In this document: positions 7,222-7,578 of the stretch, piece after piece
How positions within the stretch are numbered: the first letter of the stretch is position 1
How the letters are laid out: every line of letters begins with the position of its first letter
Assembly (NCBI GenBank): GCA_903929325.1
Contig: CAIYUD010000056.1
Coordinates: forward strand, 1-7,578
DNA length: 7,578 nt
Source of the DNA: an uncultured Opitutia bacterium
Lineage (GTDB): Bacteria > Verrucomicrobiota > Verrucomicrobiia > Opitutales > UBA953
Direction: 5' to 3'
Translations under genes and position numbers: made by a program
Notes under the pieces: generated by a model
Seen by the model: only the letters and a program-made list of their open reading frames with translations
What the model was told of the DNA's origin: nothing
The model's database searches: none

Positions 7222-7578
7222 TCAGCGGACAGTCCGCTTTACAGGAATTTGCTTAAAGCGTCGGGTCAACTCAGGCAGCGACTGCTCAACGGCCATGCGT
7301 TCGAGACTGGAAGCGCCGACAAAGCCTTGGCAATCCGTGTTCTGATTAATGTAGGCGGCATCCTCGGGCGTGTTAATCGGCCCACCGTGACTGAGGAAGA
7401 TAAGGTCATCGCGCACTGCTTTGCCTGCGTCGATCATCGCTTGGGTAGCTTTGGCGGCCTCGGGTAAAGTCATGGTAGCTTGGGTGACGCCGATGGAGCC
7501 ACCGACAGTGGTGCCGACGTGGGCAATGATGACGTCTGCACCTGCTTCGGCCATGGCTTTGGATTCTTCCGGCGAGCC
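7222..7578 (-). CDS. TIM-barrel PEP-hydrolase-family protein, C-terminal part (cut by window edge)
   Basis: The last 118 codons are visible. The frame stays open to the right edge, where GSPEESKA precedes MAEAGADV, so the methionine at 7554 is internal rather than the start. Conserved family blocks are AGADVIIAHVGTTVGGSIGV, LSHGGPINTPEDAAYI and GFVGASSLERM, the last two being the end of the barrel with probable ligand-binding His and Gly residues. Family members are usually about 270-280 residues, so some 55-60% lies beyond the window. The family is annotated as phosphoenolpyruvate hydrolase-like or 'TIM-barrel signal transduction' protein; the true substrate is unclear. It is the upstream partner of the UPF0261 gene, 8 bases away, matching the two halves of plant Tm-1-type proteins. 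The TGA stop is at 7222-7224. Confidence 0.92.
   Translation of the reverse strand, partial: GSPEESKAMAEAGADVIIAHVGTTVGGSIGVTQATMTLPEAAKATQAMIDAGKAVRDDLIFLSHGGPINTPEDAAYINQNTDCQGFVGASSLERMAVEQSLPELTRRFKQIPVKRTVR

Noticed and set aside
6876..7256. 126-codon plus-strand frame opposite the UPF0261 gene
   Set aside because: It covers the highly conserved N-terminal part of that gene on the other strand and is rich in Pro, Ser, Ala and Thr; an antisense shadow.

Overview
The window is bacterial chromosome: dense coding, short gaps, no sign of plasmid, phage, IS or CRISPR. Composition is moderately GC-rich by eye. Initiation regions of the four well-defined gene starts lack a recognisable Shine-Dalgarno sequence. 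A tentative assignment is the Verrucomicrobiota (Opitutales/Coraliomargarita-like). It rests on the combination of an FbaB-type aldolase, a possible DUF2017-like protein, a DUF2157/GDYXXLXY fusion and a UPF0261/TIM-barrel pair. It is an impression, not a computed placement.

Left part (1-2338, + strand): an open frame running in from the left edge encodes a small protein of uncertain identity, possibly DUF2017-like. After 45 bases comes a full-length SulP/SLC26-type anion permease with a C-terminal STAS domain. It begins at a GTG placed directly after an in-frame stop codon.

Middle (2339-3742): a class I, FbaB/DhnA-type fructose-bisphosphate aldolase ends at a strong intrinsic terminator. The gap that follows is the most unusual non-coding stretch of the window. 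Two 21-base arms, each made of three tandem 7-mers of consensus GACTAAR, face each other across 82 bases. A 41-base pyrimidine-rich tract then leads to the next start codon.

Right part (3743-7578): a 751-residue membrane protein joins an N-terminal DUF2157-type multi-span region to a GDYXXLXY-type domain and an unrecognised C-terminal tail of about 130 residues. It converges, with only 6 bases between stop codons, on a minus-strand pair: a TIM-barrel PEP-hydrolase-family gene (cut by the right edge) followed after 8 bases by a UPF0261/Tm-1-like gene. These two families are the two halves of plant Tm-1-type proteins, so the pair probably works as one unit, though its substrate is unknown.

No complete new defence or mobile system is visible. 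The best candidates for new biology are the heptamer inverted repeat, the DUF2157-GDYXXLXY fusion with its extra tail, and the split Tm-1-like pair.
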